From Palsa-504 sp963808315 (lineage in GTDB: Bacteria; Actinomycetota; Actinomycetes; Streptosporangiales; Streptosporangiaceae): 64,000 bases of DNA. Position numbers and translations under genes: made by a program. The stretch is from the NCBI GenBank assembly GCA_963808315.1, contig CAWEFK010000027.1, positions 124,001 to 188,000 of the forward strand. Reading direction: 5' to 3'. Shown one piece after another: positions 1 through 8,964 of this stretch. A model generated the notes under the pieces. It saw nothing but the letters and a program-made list of their open reading frames with translations, was not told the origin of the DNA and ran no database searches. Each line of letters opens with the position of its first letter. Within the stretch, counting starts at the first letter, position 1.

Positions 1-2903
1 GCCTCGGGATGCTCCATGGTCAGCGTCTCCGCGTACCGCTGCAGGGCCTCGGTACGGAGCTGCTCCGCTCGCCCCTGCCCCCCCGAGGCCGCCACGTCGA
101 TAGCCAGGTTGACGGCCGCCATCAGGGTGTCCGGATGGTCCGGCCCCAGCATGCTGCGGCAGTTGGCCAGGGTGTCCTGACCGATCCTGATGGCCTCGGC
201 CAGGTCACCGCACGCAGCCAAATCGGAGGCATAGTTTATGTTGGCGGCCAGGGTGAAGGGATGCTCATCCCCGTAGATGCCCAAGAGGGCGTCCCGGGCC
301 TGCAGGTCAAGCGGGCGGGCTTCGTCCGGACGTCCTGCCGCGCGCAGCACCGAGGCGAGGTTGACCGTCGCGGCGTACATGATCTCGACGGGAGACGCCA
401 CGGCGCTGCACCGCTCGCAGATCTCCACGCCCAGCTCCTCGGCGATGGCGAGCTCGCCCACCGCGCGACGGTCGTTGATGAGGTTGGCGGCGGCCCGCAG
501 CGTATGGGCATGATCCAGGCCGAGGTAGTCGCGGTAGCGCTGGACCACCTCCTCGCTCCACTGCAGTGCATCCCAGTGGTGACCGGCCTTGCGCAACGCG
601 GCGGCAAAACCCGTCCGGGCGTTGAGCCAGTCGGGATTCTCCCGGCCGCCCCTGGCCTCGAACGCCGCGACGACCTTGCGCGCGATATCCAGTGATTCCT
701 GATAGAGACCCAGCCCGCGCAGGTCGATGGCCACCATGTCGTGCGAGTTCAGGGTGCGCGGGTCGTTGGCACCGAGGATCCGGCCCCGGTCCTCGAAGGT
801 GCGTTGGTCGATCTTCAGGGCGTCGCCGAAACGCCCAAGGCGGCGGTAGTCGGCGGCGATGTTGTTTCTGACGTTCAGGGTGCGTTCGTGTTCCGAACCG
901 AAGACCGCCTCGAACTCGGGCCACAAGGCGCGGTCGAGTTTGAGCGCCTCGTTGAACTGGCCCCGGGTGCGCAGGTCGGCGCCGTAGGCGTTGTCGCACA
1001 GCAGGGTGACCTCACGCTGCTCGTGAGTGATCTCGCGCCGAACCTCGTTGAGCTGGTCCAGCGCTGTCCGCGTCTGGTGGATCAGCTTGCGGGCGTCGGC
1101 GGCGTGGCCGTCCAGCTGCATCGCGATTGCCACCTCGACCGCGAGCGCGAGCACGTGCAGGTCGTCCTGGCCGAGCCGCTCCCGCCATACCCGGAGTATG
1201 GTCTGGCCGAACCGCATCGCCTCGACATGCCCACCGCGCAGATGCAACCGTCGCACCTGGTCGATGATGAGACGCCGCAGGTCCCCGTTGGCCGTTCTGA
1301 GGAAGCTGCGCTCGGACTCCAGGTGCTGGAGCGACAGGTCGTAGACCGCATCGAATCTGCCGCGGTCCGGGTTACCCGGATTGGACTGGGCCAGCAGGGT
1401 TTCGACGGCGTCCCGGTACGCCAGGAAGGCATCCTGGCGGTTCTGCCTGAGCTGACCTCGGGTGACGGCCTGGACCACTCGGTGCATCTGAATCTGGTCC
1501 CTGGCCCCGTCGAGCTTGACCAGCGACAAGCGGTGCATCTGGGTGGCCGCGGCGCGGAATCGGGGCGGGGAGGAAAGAAGATCACGCAGTCCGGGCGGGT
1601 CGCTGACGGCCCGGCCGTGGTTCAGGCACAGTTCCACGGCGATCGGCTCAGGGGAGAAGAACGCGCAGAGGTTGAACAGGTGCACGGCGTCCGGGGTGAG
1701 CAATTCGGTCGACATCGTCCACGTGGTCGAGACCGAGGCGGGAAAGTCCCCGGGTTGCTCGTTGAGCAGTCGGTGAGCATTCTCATCGAACCGGCTGAGA
1801 TAGCCGTCGACGCTGTGACCGGTCTCGGCCAGGTAGGCGGCGGCGTGCTCGATCGCGATGGGCAGATGCCCTAGCGCCTCGGCCAGGCGTCCCGCCTCGC
1901 TGGTGCGTCGTTCGTCCTCGTCCGCGGGCAGCCCCGGGTTGTCGCCGAGGGTTGGTACCCGGTGGCGCAGGAAACGGATGGCCTCGTCCTTGGTAAAAGG
2001 CGAGACCCCGACGTTGTCCTTCTCGATGTAGCCGGGCCAGTTCTGCAGCCGCGAGGTAATGATTATGTGACCGCCCGGGGGGCAGGCGGGCAGATATTTC
2101 TGCAGTTCAAGCGGCTGAGCCGCGTTGTCGTAGACCAGCAGCCAATTCGGCCGGCTGCCGGACGCCAAGGCGCCAAGAACGGCCGCGATCGTCCGGTCGC
2201 GGCCTCCTTCCGTGCCCGCCGGCCGTACTTCCAGCCGTTGCCCCAGCTTGACCAGAGCATCCCTGACGCGATCGGTCTGCTCGGCGCGGATCCACCAGAT
2301 GATCTCGTATTTGTGTCGGTACAGATGAATATATTCGGTTGCTATTTCGGTTTTACCGACGCCGCCCATCCCGGAGATGAGCTGGGCCGCCGGATGCGGC
2401 CGGCTGTCCTGGGTAAGATTCGCCCGCAGCGCTTCCAGTTCGGCGGTCCGGCCGGTGAAGTGCAGATTCCGCTGCGGAACCTCGTTCGACCATATCCGCT
2501 GGGTCGGGCCGCCCCCCGCGAGCACCGTGGGAGCCGCGTGCACCGAGCTATTGGCCCGCATAGCCGACTGCGGCGGGACCGCCGGCCCGCCGTTGCCCGC
2601 CGCGCTCAGCTGCTCCGGTCTATCGGCAGCCTCCTCAGCCAGCCGGGCCGCTTGCCACAGATCCCGGAACTCCACCACATTGCCGCGCAACGCCTCGACG
2701 ACTAGCTCGAGAAAGCCCCACTTCGGTACCCGTGGACCGCGGAACATGTTGTGGACAGTCGACGAGCTGACGACACCACGCCCGGTCCTGGTCGCGATCT
2801 GGCGCATCGAGGGCTGGCCGGCGGCCAAATGGATGGCATGCAACCGGTCGAAGAGGTCAGTTATTGGCCCGGGCGGAGTCGGTTCACGCTTAATAGCCCC
2901 CAC
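1..2903 (-). CDS. STAND/NB-ARC tetratricopeptide protein, FxSxx-COOH-type (FxsT-like), 3' end outside window
   Basis: About 967 residues are visible and the frame stays open to the window edge, so the C-terminus is missing. Residues ~10-70 look like a small helix-turn-helix region (MRQIATRTGRG...STVHNMF). A linker follows, then an RNLHFTGR motif and an NB-ARC NTPase with Walker A GMGGVGKTE near residue 177 and a Walker B-like NWLLVYDNA near 255. From ~520 onward the protein is helical TPR repeats with typical LGRFGDALKID and LGLDHAHTLRAAANL units. The GTG start at 2903 is preceded by GAGAGG about nine bases upstream. Such proteins are STAND signalling switches that bind ligand or peptide through TPRs; FxsT relatives sit near a radical-SAM FxSxx peptide system, but none of those partners is in this window. 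It is divergent from a cyclase-like gene. Family call is firm, FxsT subtype is inference. Confidence 0.85.
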   Translation of the reverse strand, partial: MGAIKREPTPPGPITDLFDRLHAIHLAAGQPSMRQIATRTGRGVVSSSTVHNMFRGPRVPKWGFLELVVEALRGNVVEFRDLWQAARLAEEAADRPEQLSAAGNGGPAVPPQSAMRANSSVHAAPTVLAGGGPTQRIWSNEVPQRNLHFTGRTAELEALRANLTQDSRPHPAAQLISGMGGVGKTEIATEYIHLYRHKYEIIWWIRAEQTDRVRDALVKLGQRLEVRPAGTEGGRDRTIAAVLGALASGSRPNWLLVYDNAAQPLELQKYLPACPPGGHIIITSRLQNWPGYIEKDNVGVSPFTKDEAIRFLRHRVPTLGDNPGLPADEDERRTSEAGRLAEALGHLPIAIEHAAAYLAETGHSVDGYLSRFDENAHRLLNEQPGDFPASVSTTWTMSTELLTPDAVHLFNLCAFFSPEPIAVELCLNHGRAVSDPPGLRDLLSSPPRFRAAATQMHRLSLVKLDGARDQIQMHRVVQAVTRGQLRQNRQDAFLAYRDAVETLLAQSNPGNPDRGRFDAVYDLSLQHLESERSFLRTANGDLRRLIIDQVRRLHLRGGHVEAMRFGQTILRVWRERLGQDDLHVLALAVEVAIAMQLDGHAADARKLIHQTRTALDQLNEVRREITHEQREVTLLCDNAYGADLRTRGQFNEALKLDRALWPEFEAVFGSEHERTLNVRNNIAADYRRLGRFGDALKIDQRTFEDRGRILGANDPRTLNSHDMVAIDLRGLGLYQESLDIARKVVAAFEARGGRENPDWLNARTGFAAALRKAGHHWDALQWSEEVVQRYRDYLGLDHAHTLRAAANLINDRRAVGELAIAEELGVEICERCSAVASPVEIMYAATVNLASVLRAAGRPDEARPLDLQARDALLGIYGDEHPFTLAANINYASDLAACGDLAEAIRIGQDTLANCRSMLGPDHPDTLMAAVNLAIDVAASGGQGRAEQLRTEALQRYAETLTMEHPE

Positions 2904-3113
2904 CGATTGAATCCTCTCAAGGTCCAGCGATGTCCAAGCTTGTCAAATCTTGTACACGTTATCAATAGCCGATTTCGGCGTATGCCCCTTCGCCGTGTTC
3001 ACGCCTACTAAAAATAAGCGTCCACACATGGTGCGGCTCTACCCACATTCGTCACATAGAACCCAACCGGGTCCATGCTAGGAAAGGAACACCATAACAA
3101 GCAGGGAGGGCTG

Positions 3114-3905
3114 ATGAGCATTCTGCTCGCAGCGGTGCCAACCAGCCTGGACGTCCGGCTGCCCTACGGCCCTGTGCATCGCCTGATCTTCGCGGTCGAC
3201 ATCGAGGGATCCACCGAGCGGACCAACCCGGCCAAGGGCGAGCTCCGGCGCATCCTGTACGAGGTGCTCGACCGGGCGCTGGAAGCGGCCGGGATCGGCA
3301 CCAGGCACCTGGAGCCGTTCACCGATCGCGGCGACAGCGTACTGATCCTGATCAAGCCGCACGACGACGTGCCGAAAACGCTGGCGCTCAGCCTGCTGGT
3401 ACCGATCCTCAGTGCCCTGCTCGCCGAGCACAACGCCGTAGTCGCGCGACCGGAACTGCAGATGCGCCTGCGGGCCGTGGTGCACGCCGGCGAGATCCAC
3501 GAGGACGACAAGGGCTTCTACGGAGATGACCTCGACGCCGCCTTCCGGTTGCTCGAAGCACAGACGCTGAAGAAGGCGCTCAAGAAGGCCGCAGCGTCGC
3601 CGCTCATCCTCGTGGTCTCTGAGGAGATCTTCCACGGGATCGTCCAGCAGGGCTACCTGGACGACGCGTCATTCCAGCCGCTGGTCCGGGTCCGGGTCGG
3701 CCGCCGGCTGCGGCGAGGCTGGGCGCATATCCCGGATCCGCTTCCTCCCGATAGCCCGGCCGCGAATCGCCGGCTACCAGGTCAGCTGGCGTCCACGCAA
3801 CTGTCCATCGCCCCGCCGAACGGCCACGGCCTGGATCAGCCGGCGCATCGCACCGCGGATCTGCGGCCTAACGGGCGCGAAGAGCCTCGATCAAGGCCGG
3901 GATGA
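3114..3905 (+). CDS. class III nucleotidyl cyclase-like domain protein
   Basis: 263 residues. Start ATG 3114 is chosen for its GGGAGGG ribosome site; an in-frame ATG at 3075 lacks one. The first ~200 residues are a single cyclase homology domain: FAVDIEGST (first metal Asp), GDSVLIL (second Asp region), RAVVHAGEIHEDD, and GFYGDDLDAAFRLL where a DxxNxxxR motif would be; the Asn is replaced by Asp while the Arg is kept. The C-terminal ~60 residues are Pro/Arg-rich and disordered. It may therefore be an atypical or inactive cyclase. It is divergent from the STAND/TPR gene with a ~210-bp shared promoter region, which suggests a functional pair. Its 3' end overlaps the convergent etfA gene by 38 bases. 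Fold assignment is good, activity unknown. Confidence 0.75.
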   Translation: MSILLAAVPTSLDVRLPYGPVHRLIFAVDIEGSTERTNPAKGELRRILYEVLDRALEAAGIGTRHLEPFTDRGDSVLILIKPHDDVPKTLALSLLVPILSALLAEHNAVVARPELQMRLRAVVHAGEIHEDDKGFYGDDLDAAFRLLEAQTLKKALKKAAASPLILVVSEEIFHGIVQQGYLDDASFQPLVRVRVGRRLRRGWAHIPDPLPPDSPAANRRLPGQLASTQLSIAPPNGHGLDQPAHRTADLRPNGREEPRSRPG

Positions 3906-4839
3906 CCTGGTGCAGGTCGCCGATGATGGCGTAGTCGGCGTGGGCCAGGATCGGGGCGCCCGGGTCGGTGTTGATCGCGACGATGTGCTTGGCGCCCGCG
4001 CAGCCCGCGATGTGCTGGATGGCGCCGCTGATGCCGCAGGCCAGGTACAGCTCCGGGGTGATCTTGGTGCCGGTCTGGCCGACCTGCTGCCGGTGCGGCC
4101 GCCAGCCCTCGGAGGTAACCACGCGGGAGACCCCGACCACCCCGCCGAGCAGCTCGGCCAGCTCCTCAAGCGGCGCGAAGCCGTCGGCTCCGCCCACGCC
4201 CCGGCCGCCGCCGACCACCACCCGCGCGGTGGCCAGCGAAACCCCGCCGGCCCGCCCGGCCGACTCCGTCGCGCGCACCACCAGGTCCGCCTCGGTCAGC
4301 TCCGGCTTGTGCACATGCACCTGGACGACCGGGCCCGCGCCAGCGGGGACCGGGGCCACAGCGTCGGTGGCCACCGTGAACAACGCCACCGGCGCCTCCA
4401 TGACCGCGTGCTCGAGCAGCAGCCCGGCCCACCGGTGCCTGACGATCCGGTGCGTGCGCCCGCCGTCGGGCGTGACCACGGTGCAGTTCGCGGCCATCGG
4501 CAGCCCGGTGATCGCGCCGACGTGCGCCAGCACCTCGTTGCCCCGGTCGGTGCCGGCCGCCAGCACGGCGGTCGCGCCGGTGTCCGCCGCGAGCCCGGCC
4601 AGGGTCCGGGCCCAGGCCGCAGGCGCGTACCCCGCCAGGGCGGCAGGCTCGATCACGTACACGTCGGTGACCCCGTAGTCGCCCAGGGCGGCCGCGGGTA
4701 CGCCGCCCGAATCGCCGAACACCACGGCCCCGACAGACGGGTCTCCCAGGCTCCGGGCCAGGGTCAGCGCCCGCAGCGAGGCGTCGGCCGGCTCGACGGG
4801 GCCGGCACCGTCGAGTTCGACCAGGCAGAGCACGGTCAT
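3868..4839 (-). CDS. etfA: electron transfer flavoprotein alpha subunit
   Basis: 323 residues, normal for EtfA. The N-terminal half is the ETF domain; the C-terminal FAD-binding half shows GVSRVVTSEGW, QVGQTGTKITPELYLACG, SGAIQHIAG and INTDPGAPI...ADY, the classical FAD-contact stretches. It forms the ETF heterodimer with the EtfB encoded just upstream (ATGA overlap of four bases) and should carry electrons from the dimethylglycine dehydrogenase two genes upstream toward a quinone oxidoreductase not seen here. Last gene of the nine-gene corrinoid/betaine operon; it runs convergently into the cyclase-like gene. Confidence 0.95.
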   Translation of the reverse strand: MTVLCLVELDGAGPVEPADASLRALTLARSLGDPSVGAVVFGDSGGVPAAALGDYGVTDVYVIEPAALAGYAPAAWARTLAGLAADTGATAVLAAGTDRGNEVLAHVGAITGLPMAANCTVVTPDGGRTHRIVRHRWAGLLLEHAVMEAPVALFTVATDAVAPVPAGAGPVVQVHVHKPELTEADLVVRATESAGRAGGVSLATARVVVGGGRGVGGADGFAPLEELAELLGGVVGVSRVVTSEGWRPHRQQVGQTGTKITPELYLACGISGAIQHIAGCAGAKHIVAINTDPGAPILAHADYAIIGDLHQVIPALIEALRAR

Positions 4840-5588
4840 GGCAGCAACCCCCAGTCGTCGAGGACGCGGACCAGGTCAGGGACCGCGTCGGCACCGGTAC
4901 CGAGCACGGCGGCCTGATGCTTGGCCGAGGCGGGCACCCGGAGCGTTTCCTTGCTCAGCCCCTCGGCCGCCCAGGCCGGGGAGGAACGCTCGACCGGCGC
5001 CCGCTTGGCCCGGAGCCGGCCCGGCAGCGACGGGTACCGCGGCAGGTTGATGCCCTCCTTGACCGTGATCACCGCGGGCAACGGCAGCGAGTAGGCCTCC
5101 TCCACCCCCCGGTACTCGCGGCGGGCGGTCACCTGGTCAGCGGACACGGCCAGGTTCTTGATCCCGGTGGCCACCGGCCAGCCGAGCTCGTACGCCAGCC
5201 GGATGCCGACCTGGTAGTCGCCGGTGTCGGCCGCCTCGTTGCCGAGCAGCACCAGGTCATAGGAGTGCGCCCGGACCTCGGCGGCGATGGCGGCCGCGGT
5301 GGCGATCGGGCCGAACTCGCGGCCGTCCGTCTCAAGCAGCACCGCCCGGCCGGCGCCGAGCGCGAGGGCGCCGCGGAGCTGCTCGATCGCCGCCTCGGGT
5401 CCCAGGGTCAGCACCGTCACCGTGCCGCCCGCCTGCTCGGTGAGCCGTACCGCCTCCTCCACCGCGCATTCCTCGTGCGGGCTGATGGAAAACCCGGACA
5501 TCCGGGTGTCGACGTCCTGGCCGTTCGGGGTCACCGCGATCCGGCCGCCCACGGTGGGCACCCGCTTGATGCAGACGAGCACGTGCAC
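4836..5588 (-). CDS. etfB: electron transfer flavoprotein beta subunit
   Basis: 250 residues, full length. Opens MHVLVCIKRVP, as EtfB proteins do, with the ISPHEECAVEEAVRL stretch, then DLVLLGNEAADTGDYQVG and LPLPAVITVKEGINLPRYPS near residue 170, the recognition-loop/AMP region typical of the family. Only two bases separate its start from the end of the dimethylglycine dehydrogenase gene, and it overlaps etfA by four bases, so the three are cotranslated. Role: AMP-binding half of the ETF that accepts electrons from the flavoprotein dehydrogenase. Confidence 0.95.
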   Translation of the reverse strand: MHVLVCIKRVPTVGGRIAVTPNGQDVDTRMSGFSISPHEECAVEEAVRLTEQAGGTVTVLTLGPEAAIEQLRGALALGAGRAVLLETDGREFGPIATAAAIAAEVRAHSYDLVLLGNEAADTGDYQVGIRLAYELGWPVATGIKNLAVSADQVTARREYRGVEEAYSLPLPAVITVKEGINLPRYPSLPGRLRAKRAPVERSSPAWAAEGLSKETLRVPASAKHQAAVLGTGADAVPDLVRVLDDWGLLP

Positions 5589-5590
5589 GA

Positions 5591-8116
5591 CTAGCTCCTG
5601 ATCCGGGAGTTCGAGGGGTCGAACAGCGGGGTGGCGCCGGCCACCGCCACCGTGACCGGGTACGGCTCGCCCAGGTACTCCACCAGCAGTGAACCCCCCT
5701 CGACCGCGTCATCAAACGGCAGATACGCCATCAGCAGGTGCCGCCCGGCCGACGGACCCGAGCCCGCGCTGGTCACGTAGGACGGCCGCCCCTTGGCGTC
5801 GACCAGCCGCTCGCCCGCCGGGGACAGGATCGGCTCGCCGCCGAGCATGTAGCGCAGCGAACCGTCGGCCGATACGTGCGAGTCCACGGTCAGCGTGCAC
5901 AGCACCGCGCACGGCGGCTCGGCCCGCTGCCGCAGGTACGCCTCCTTGCCGACGAACGGCTGCGGCTTGACCCTGGGCCTGGTCATGCCCGCTTCGACCA
6001 GGGTGTAGTCGGGCGTGAGCTCGGCGCCGAACGCGCGGTACCCCTTCTCAAGCCGCCCGGTCGTGCCGTACACGCCGATGCCGGCCGGCACCAGGCCGTG
6101 CGGCTGGCCCGCCTCCCACAAGGTGTCCCAGAGCCGCAGACCCTGCTCGATCGGCACGTGCAGTTCCCAGCCGAGCTCGCCGACGTAGGAGATGCGGGAC
6201 GCGAGCACCACGGTCCCGCCGACCTCGATCTGGCGGCAGGTACCGAACCCGAACCCCGTGGGCGACACGTCGTCGTCCGTCACCGCGGCCAGCACGTCCC
6301 TGGCCCGCGGGCCCCACAGCCCGAGCGTGGTCCAGGCCGAGGTGAGGTCGGCCAGGAAGGCACCGGGGGGCAGGTGGTCGCTGATCCACTTGGCGTCCGA
6401 CCGGCCGGTCGCGCCGCCGGTCACCACCCGGAACCGGTCCTCCGCCAGCCGCATGACGGTCAGGTCGGCGCGGAACCCGCCGTTGTCGTCGAGCCAGGAC
6501 GTGTAGACGACACGGCCGACGGGCACGTCCAGCTGGGCGACGGACAGCGTCTGCATCGCGTCGAGCGCGGCAGGCCCGGACACCTCCAGGATGGCGAAGG
6601 CGGACAGGTCGACCAGCGCGCAGGCGTCCCGCATGGCCAGGTGCTCGGCGTTGATGACCGGCGACCACCAGCGCGATTCCCACTCGGCCGTCCGCTCCAT
6701 CAGCGCGCCTGCGTACCGGTCGAGCAGGGCGGTGTTCGCGCCGTACCAGAACGGCCGCTCCCAGCCCGCCGTCTCGTAGAAAACGGCGTCGAGCTCGCGT
6801 TCGCGTTCGTACACCGGGCTGACCCGCACCGGGCGCCCGGAGGACCACTGCTCGGCCGGGTGCACGATGCCGTACATCTTGTTGAAGCCTTCCCTGGCCC
6901 GGTCCCGGACGTGGGCGGCGGTCTGCTGGTGCGGGTAGAACCGGGCCGCGTCGGCCTCGTGCACGTCGACGGTGGTCACCCGCCCGGACATGAGCTCGGC
7001 GACCGCGCGGCCGCAGCCGGGGCCCTCCTTGATCCAGCTGGCCGCGGCCGACCAAAGCCCGCGGGCCTCCGGCAGCTCGCCGAGGATCGGGTGCCCGTCC
7101 GGGGTCATCGAGATCAGGCCGTTGATCGCGTACCTGATGCCGGCCCGCTCGTCGCCGAGCAGCTCGGGCATCAGCTCGAGCGCCTGCTCCAGCTGCGGGT
7201 CGAAGTCGTCGGAGGTGAACGGCATCTCCGTCGGCGAGAGCACCGACTCCTCGATGGACGGGATCTCGTCCGGCGGCACGATGATCGGGCGGTGCGCGTA
7301 CGAGCCCACCTCCATGTCGCCGCCGTGCTGGCGCTCGTACATGTTGGTGTCCACGTCCCGCACGATCGGGTAGGAGATCTCGCCCGTCGTGTCGGCGAAC
7401 AGGGCGATCGGGCCGACGCTGATCATCTGGTGCACCGTCGGGGTGAGCGCCAGCCTGGCCCCGGCCATCCGGGCGATCCGCGGCGACCAGACCCCGCAGC
7501 AGATGACCACGTTGTCGGTGGCGATCTCACCCGCGCTGGTCGTCACCGCCCGCACCCGGCCACCGGCGACCGTGATGCCGTGCACCTCGGTGCCCGCCAG
7601 CACGGTGAGCGCGCCGGCGGCCTGGGCCCGTTCCCGCATCAGCGTGCCGGCCCGCAGCGAGTCGACCACCCCCACGGTGGGAAAGTGCGCGCCGCCCAAG
7701 ATGACCGAATCATCCAGGTAGGGCACCAGCTTGTTCACCTCCCCCGGCGTGATCAGCTCGGCCGGGATGCCCCACGCCTTGGCCTGGCTGCAGCGCCGGC
7801 GCAGCTCGATCATCCGCTCCGCGGTGCGGGCCACCTCGATCCCGCCGCTCTGCGTGAACACCCCGAGGTCTTGGTACTGCGCGGTGCTGTCTTCGGTCAG
7901 CTCGAACATCATCTTGGAGTACTCGATGGGGAAGATGAAGTTGGAGGCGTGGCCGGTGGAACCGCCCGGGTTGGGCATCGGTCCCTTGTCCACCAGGACC
8001 AGGTCGCGCCAGCCGAGCAGGGCCAGGTGGTGCACGAGGCTGTTGCCGACGATGCCCGCGCCGATGATGACGGCGCTAGCCTTCCGGGGCCGGGTCGGAG
8101 TCTCAGTCATGATCAT
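5591..8116 (-). CDS. FAD-dependent dimethylglycine/sarcosine dehydrogenase with C-terminal GcvT (THF) domain
   Basis: About 841 residues, the usual length for dimethylglycine or sarcosine dehydrogenases. N-terminal DAO-type FAD fold begins AVIIGAGIVGNSLVHHL; the following GSTGHASNF places a His where the family carries covalently attached FAD. Residues ~1-420 are the oxidoreductase part. From ~430 the folate-binding aminomethyltransferase (GcvT) fold follows, with SYVGELGWELHVP and YRAFGAEL motifs. Predicted reaction: oxidative N-demethylation of dimethylglycine and/or sarcosine, passing the one-carbon unit to THF and electrons to the adjacent EtfAB. The start is ATG 8116, overlapping the upstream stop as ATGA, or ATG 8110. 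Substrate choice rests on context. Confidence 0.88.
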   Translation of the reverse strand: MIMTETPTRPRKASAVIIGAGIVGNSLVHHLALLGWRDLVLVDKGPMPNPGGSTGHASNFIFPIEYSKMMFELTEDSTAQYQDLGVFTQSGGIEVARTAERMIELRRRCSQAKAWGIPAELITPGEVNKLVPYLDDSVILGGAHFPTVGVVDSLRAGTLMRERAQAAGALTVLAGTEVHGITVAGGRVRAVTTSAGEIATDNVVICCGVWSPRIARMAGARLALTPTVHQMISVGPIALFADTTGEISYPIVRDVDTNMYERQHGGDMEVGSYAHRPIIVPPDEIPSIEESVLSPTEMPFTSDDFDPQLEQALELMPELLGDERAGIRYAINGLISMTPDGHPILGELPEARGLWSAAASWIKEGPGCGRAVAELMSGRVTTVDVHEADAARFYPHQQTAAHVRDRAREGFNKMYGIVHPAEQWSSGRPVRVSPVYERERELDAVFYETAGWERPFWYGANTALLDRYAGALMERTAEWESRWWSPVINAEHLAMRDACALVDLSAFAILEVSGPAALDAMQTLSVAQLDVPVGRVVYTSWLDDNGGFRADLTVMRLAEDRFRVVTGGATGRSDAKWISDHLPPGAFLADLTSAWTTLGLWGPRARDVLAAVTDDDVSPTGFGFGTCRQIEVGGTVVLASRISYVGELGWELHVPIEQGLRLWDTLWEAGQPHGLVPAGIGVYGTTGRLEKGYRAFGAELTPDYTLVEAGMTRPRVKPQPFVGKEAYLRQRAEPPCAVLCTLTVDSHVSADGSLRYMLGGEPILSPAGERLVDAKGRPSYVTSAGSGPSAGRHLLMAYLPFDDAVEGGSLLVEYLGEPYPVTVAVAGATPLFDPSNSRIRS

Positions 8117-8964
8117 CCCGCCAGTAGTCGTTTGCCGGTTACGGTGCGCTCCAGGGCCGCCCGGCGCCACTGCTCGGCCTGCTGGAGCTGGTTGAAGGTG
8201 AACAGGTGCAGGCCGGCCACACCGGAGCCCGGGGCGGTGAGCACGGCGGCCGCGCGGTCAAGGAACCGGTCCGGGCGGTACCCGCCGGGGGCCCAGAACC
8301 GCAGGATCCAGCTGGGGTGCCTGCCGATGAACCGGGCCGACTCCGACGCGCCCGCCACCGCCGCCATCTTCAGCAGCCGGGCCCGCTCGGCCGGGCCGGC
8401 CAGCCCCACCTGCAGCGGCAGCGTGACCCCGCGGGCCCGGATCCGGCCGATCCAGCGGGCCAGCCGGGCCGGGTCGAAGCACACGTTGCTGACGATGTAG
8501 TCCGCGTGCCTGCGCTTGTCCCACATGGCCTGGACGAGGACGTCGTCGTGAATTCTGGGATGACTCTCCGGGTACCCGGTGATCCCGACCCGGCCGAACG
8601 GGCGGCCCAGCTCGGCCAGCCGCTGGATCAGCGGCAGCGCGCTGTCATAAGGTCCGGCCGGATGGGTGGCGTCGCCACCCGGCACGAACACGTCGTCCAC
8701 CCCGCAGGCCGTCAGCCGGGCGATGATCTCGGCCAGGTGCGCGTCTCCCGCCACCGACCTGGCCGCCAGGTGCGGCACCACCCGGTAGCCCCGTGCGGTC
8801 AGCCGCTCGGTCAGCTCGACGGTGGCGTCCAGACCCTTGACCGGCGACGCGGTGACCGCGACCGTCATCCCGGGCGGTACCCAGTCCGCCACCGCCTGTT
8901 CGGTGCCCCGGGACGGGAACACCTCGTACCTGGGCTGAGCCAGCAGCGCGTCCAGGTGAGTCAC
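8113..8964 (-). CDS. methylenetetrahydrofolate reductase-like protein (MetF family)
   Basis: 283 residues, the size of bacterial MetF. The TIM-barrel pattern is visible: VAVTASPVKGLDATVEL, VVPHLAARSV, DDVFVPGGDATHPAGPYDSA, RVGITGYPESHP, ADYIVSNVCFDP, GLHLFTFNQ. In this operon it most likely works in the oxidative direction, turning the methyl-THF made by the corrinoid methyltransferase into methylene-THF. It overlaps the DUF1638 gene by four bases upstream and the dehydrogenase gene downstream. It is divergent from housekeeping MetF, so a pathway-specific paralogue is probable; direction of catalysis is inferred. Confidence 0.8.
   Translation of the reverse strand: MTHLDALLAQPRYEVFPSRGTEQAVADWVPPGMTVAVTASPVKGLDATVELTERLTARGYRVVPHLAARSVAGDAHLAEIIARLTACGVDDVFVPGGDATHPAGPYDSALPLIQRLAELGRPFGRVGITGYPESHPRIHDDVLVQAMWDKRRHADYIVSNVCFDPARLARWIGRIRARGVTLPLQVGLAGPAERARLLKMAAVAGASESARFIGRHPSWILRFWAPGGYRPDRFLDRAAAVLTAPGSGVAGLHLFTFNQLQQAEQWRRAALERTVTGKRLLAG

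Noticed and set aside
5738..8500. 920-codon plus-strand open frame
   Set aside because: Antisense to the dimethylglycine dehydrogenase and MetF-like genes; composition is Arg/Gly/Pro-rich with no family motif, a product of GC-rich codon bias.
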